Assembly (NCBI GenBank): GCA_964356295.1
Contig: CAYHHE010000065.1
Coordinates: 1-16,200 of the forward strand
Direction: 5' to 3'
DNA from: CAVQGZ01 sp964356295
GTDB taxonomy: Bacteria > Actinomycetota > Actinomycetes > Jiangellales > Jiangellaceae
DNA: 16,200 bases
In this document: one piece after another, positions 14,527 to 16,200 of the stretch
Numbering within the stretch: the first letter of the stretch is position 1
Layout of the letters: each line of letters opens with the position of its first letter
The notes under the pieces: generated by a model
The model's database searches: none
Seen by the model: only the letters and a program-made list of their open reading frames with translations
What the model was told of the DNA's origin: nothing
Program-made: the position numbers and the translations under genes

Positions 14527-14840
14527 CGCGGGATCCCCGGGAAGTGCTGGGCGAGGCGCGGACCCACTTCGAGCTGATGCAGCGCCACGCCCAGGGGGAC
14601 CTGGACGACCAGCTCGTGATCGATGCGGTGTGCATGCGGCTATCGGCTGGCTTGGAGTCGCTCGCCCGACTCGATCCTGGTGTGCGGGACCGCCTGTTCG
14701 CAGACGCCTGGCCGCTCATGTGGGGCATGCGCAACCGCATTGCCCACGGCTACCTGTCCGTCGATGCCGCTATCGTCCGCCGGACCCTGGAACGAGACGT
14801 CCCACCGATCGTCGCCACGATCGAGTTCGAACTGGCCTGA
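14523..14840 (+). CDS. hepT: HepT-like HEPN toxin (DUF86)
   Basis: A 105-residue protein starting at GTG 14523, inside the stop of the preceding gene (GTGA overlap). It is helical throughout. LVIDAVCMRLSAGLESLARL precedes PLMWGMRNRIAHGYLSVDAA, which holds the full R(x)4HxY active-site motif as RNRIAHGY. It fits the DUF86/HepT family in length and motif. It differs in sequence from the HepT of cassette 3, so the two cassettes are not recent duplicates. Confidence 0.83.
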   Translation: MTRDPREVLGEARTHFELMQRHAQGDLDDQLVIDAVCMRLSAGLESLARLDPGVRDRLFADAWPLMWGMRNRIAHGYLSVDAAIVRRTLERDVPPIVATIEFELA

Positions 14841-14885
14841 CGGCAACCCGGGAGTCGATCCGGCGCCGCGCCGGTCGCTGGCACT

Positions 14886-15115
14886 GCACACCGCGCACAT
14901 GCGCAACGATGCGAGTTGTCCGGAACGCATGGGTGCCGTCCACGCAGGTCACAGCCCATGTCCTTGGTGTTTCTGCAGGTCACGGGGCTGGCAGCCTCGT
15001 AATGCGTAGGTCGTGGGTTAGATTCCCACAGGCGGCTCCACGAAACCGCAGCTCAGGCGGCATTTGCGAGGAATGAATCCGGTTTCACAGGTCGTCGGAA
15101 TACACAGGCGTACAC
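14886..15115 (+). repeat. att-like repeat R5 (core 14996-15040)
   Basis: The core is full length with CCA and one change in the T-loop (TTCGATT to TTAGATT). The left arm is the most diverged of those sharing it: GCACACCGCGCACATGCGCA, a GTCCGGAAC palindrome, GTGCCGTCCACGCAGGTCAC and CACGGGGCTGG. The right arm is close to R3 (CGAAACCGCAGCTCAGGCGG, GAATGAATCCGGTTTCACAG, ATACAC at 15100 and GTACAC at 15110), and likeness continues to about 15135. The following stretch to 15306 holds no gene I can identify. Confidence 0.75.
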
Positions 15116-15306
15116 GTCAGCGCGAGCCGGCAGCATGGGGCGGCGACCGTTGATCGCAGACTGCGCAGGTCGGCACTGCCTCGACAGTAAAGCGGAGTGG
15201 GCCCGTCGCCGATGGTCGGCCTTGGACGACCGGTGATTCTGTCCGCGAGACGCCATCCGGCGACGCGTCCTGGGCGGGGAGTTCGGAGCGGCAGCGGTCG
15301 GGCCGT

Positions 15307-15747
15307 TCAGGCCTCGTGGGGCAGCTTGAGCCGAGCGACCGTGGTGGCCGGTGATTCGGCAAGTCCAGCCGCCAGGAGTTGCAGGTCAGCGCTGACCAGG
15401 GTCATGTTGAGGTTGTCCGCGGTGGCTGCCCAGGCTGCGTCGTAGAAGGTGAGCGAGTGCCGGTGGGCGAGGTGTGCTGCGTGGCGCAGCCAATCCTCGG
15501 TCATCAGGAGGGGTGGCCCCAGGATTACGCGCAAGTCATCGAGCTGATCGGCCACCTGCGTGGGCTTCCAGTGCAGCGCGCGCAAGAGGACGTTTCCGAC
15601 CTCGTAGATCGCCAGGTCGAGCATGTGAGCATCGATGTCACCTGAGGTGTGGGCGCTACGCAGGGCCCGCGCCTCCGGCAGCTCACCTTCGCCGTCGGCG
15701 TGAAACCACTTGATGAGTACCGAGGTGTCGATCAGCAGATGAGTCAC
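15307..15747 (-). CDS. vapC: VapC-type PIN-domain ribonuclease toxin
   Basis: A 146-residue PIN-domain protein with the expected acidic positions: Asp7 in LLIDTSVLIKWF, Glu49 in AIYEVGNVLLRAL, an Asp in LTFYDAAWAATA (about 103) and a last Asp in LVSADLQLLAAG. This is the metal-dependent RNase fold of VapC toxins, which cut tRNA or rRNA. GTG 15747 is the start and overlaps the antitoxin stop by 4 bp (GTGA). No defect is visible. Confidence 0.85.
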   Translation of the reverse strand: MTHLLIDTSVLIKWFHADGEGELPEARALRSAHTSGDIDAHMLDLAIYEVGNVLLRALHWKPTQVADQLDDLRVILGPPLLMTEDWLRHAAHLAHRHSLTFYDAAWAATADNLNMTLVSADLQLLAAGLAESPATTVARLKLPHEA

Positions 15748-15980
15748 CGGCGCGAATCTCGGTCGGTGCGAACCAGGTCCGCGGCTTCGAAGGCCCCGGA
15801 TTCCTGGAAGCGCTTCTCGGACCGTTCGATCGCGGCGGCGACGAGGTCGTTGTCCCGACGAGCTAGCTCACGCCGAGCTGCTATCGCGAGTAGGGCGCTA
15901 CGGCTCGTGGATCGTCGCTTGGCCTCCGCGTCGATCTTCACCAAGAGGTCGTCAGCAATGGAGACCATGACCTTGGACAT
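15744..15980 (-). CDS. VapB-like RHH antitoxin
   Basis: A 78-residue protein from ATG 15980. SKVMVSIADDLLVKIDAEAK followed by RRSTSRSALLAIAARREL is a ribbon-helix-helix DNA-binding domain. An acidic and basic C-terminal helix (AAAIERSEKRFQESGAFEAA) would bind the toxin. The frame is open 35 codons further upstream, but a TATACT -10 lies 6 nt before ATG 15980, which decides the start. It is cotranscribed with the VapC gene that overlaps its end. Confidence 0.82.
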   Translation of the reverse strand: MSKVMVSIADDLLVKIDAEAKRRSTSRSALLAIAARRELARRDNDLVAAAIERSEKRFQESGAFEAADLVRTDRDSRR

Positions 15981-15986
15981 ATCAAG

Positions 15987-15992
15987 AGTATA
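15987..15992 (-). promoter_or_regulatory. -10 element of cassette 5, leaderless type
   Basis: On the minus strand TATACT is followed by 6 nt and then the ATG. It is a near-consensus -10 with no Shine-Dalgarno. The -35 is not clear. The remaining 16000-16200 shows no gene that I can support, and no next repeat appears before the window ends. Confidence 0.5.
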
Positions 15993-16200
15993 GCCATGCG
16001 TACTGCTCGCAGTCTCGCTGTCCGATCCCGCACCGGCACGCTCCGCGTGACCGTCGACCTGCAGGACGGGGCGCCTGTCGGGCAACGGCGCATCCCAAGG
16101 ACCTCAAGTCGTCGTCGCCATCGGTGTCGTGTGGTCGCAGTCCACCTTAGGACACGCGAAGAAATTACGTAGGTTTTTGGTGTTGGCGGGCCTACGGTTG

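Larger units (their letters stand above)
8996..16200 (+). mobile_element. Tandem array of TA-like cassettes separated by tRNA-Thr(CGT)-derived att repeats
   Basis: Five direct copies of a tRNA 3' half (cores 9112-9156, 10293-10335, 12291-12335, 13567-13594, 14996-15040) separate units of about 1.2, 2.0, 1.3 and 1.4 kb, plus a last one running off the window. Each unit holds exactly one two-gene toxin-antitoxin-like operon and little else. The repeats all face the same way; the operons do not. Tyrosine recombinases of integrative elements and phages commonly use the anticodon-loop-to-3'-end segment of tRNA genes as att core, so serial integration followed by loss of the recombinase is the most likely origin. 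No integrase gene and no intact tRNA-Thr gene are in the window. Confidence 0.7.

Noticed and set aside
9112..15040. CRISPR array
   Set aside because: The repeats are 1.2-2 kb apart, imperfect, and separated by coding operons.
9112..15040. Classical integron attC sites
   Set aside because: No attC R/L boxes or characteristic stem are seen, the core is tRNA sequence, and gene orientation is mixed.
16100..16200. Next att repeat at the window end
   Set aside because: None of the core or the GTACAC arm motifs is present in the last 200 bp.

Overview
The base composition (very GC-rich, with GTG and TTG starts common), the IS110 and IS3 transposase relics, and the many short toxin-antitoxin-like operons point to an accessory region of an actinobacterial (Actinomycetota) chromosome. 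I cannot name the genus from the sequence. The left half (about 1-8970) is a decaying anion-transport region. The right half (about 9000-16200) is a repeat-bounded array of small two-gene modules.

Left half. A UbiB/ABC1-type kinase pseudogene (1-648, stops, frameshift, internal deletion) converges on two overlapping SulP anion transporters read leftward (4079-2337, then 2365-677). Upstream of them lies a 3'-truncated IS110-family transposase gene, apparently inserted into the orfA of an IS3-family element whose left terminus is at 5375. A ClC-type chloride channel homologue (5641-6921) follows, read rightward. A third SulP gene follows in the same frame with no obvious start, an in-frame amber codon and no STAS domain. 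It ends against an oppositely oriented lipoprotein fragment. A toxin-like gene broken by a frameshift and its intact HTH partner (8472-8973) close this half.

Right half. The 3' half of a tRNA gene, from the anticodon loop (CGT, threonine) to the 3' end, occurs five times in the same orientation with cores at 9112, 10293, 12291, 13567 and 14996. None of the copies has the 5' half of the tRNA. At least four sit in larger conserved units of about 230-270 bp, with paired TACAC-type motifs (mostly GTACAC spaced 10-11 bp) at the outer edges. This is the layout expected of tyrosine-recombinase attachment sites. Every interval between repeats carries one two-gene toxin-antitoxin-like operon: RHH antitoxin plus DUF5615 PIN-like protein; winged-HTH nucleotidyltransferase plus HEPN; MntA plus HepT; HTH-MNT plus HepT; and VapB-like plus VapC. 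The operons face either way, although all the repeats face the same way. In all five operons a TAnnnT motif lies exactly 6 nt before the first start codon, which suggests leaderless transcripts. In all five the second gene overlaps the first by a few bases.

Taken together, the right half looks like a cassette array built by repeated site-specific integration at a tRNA-Thr(CGT)-derived site, with modules selected for addiction or phage defence and no recombinase gene left in the window. That mechanism is inference; the repeats, the module content and the start-site architecture are read directly from the sequence.
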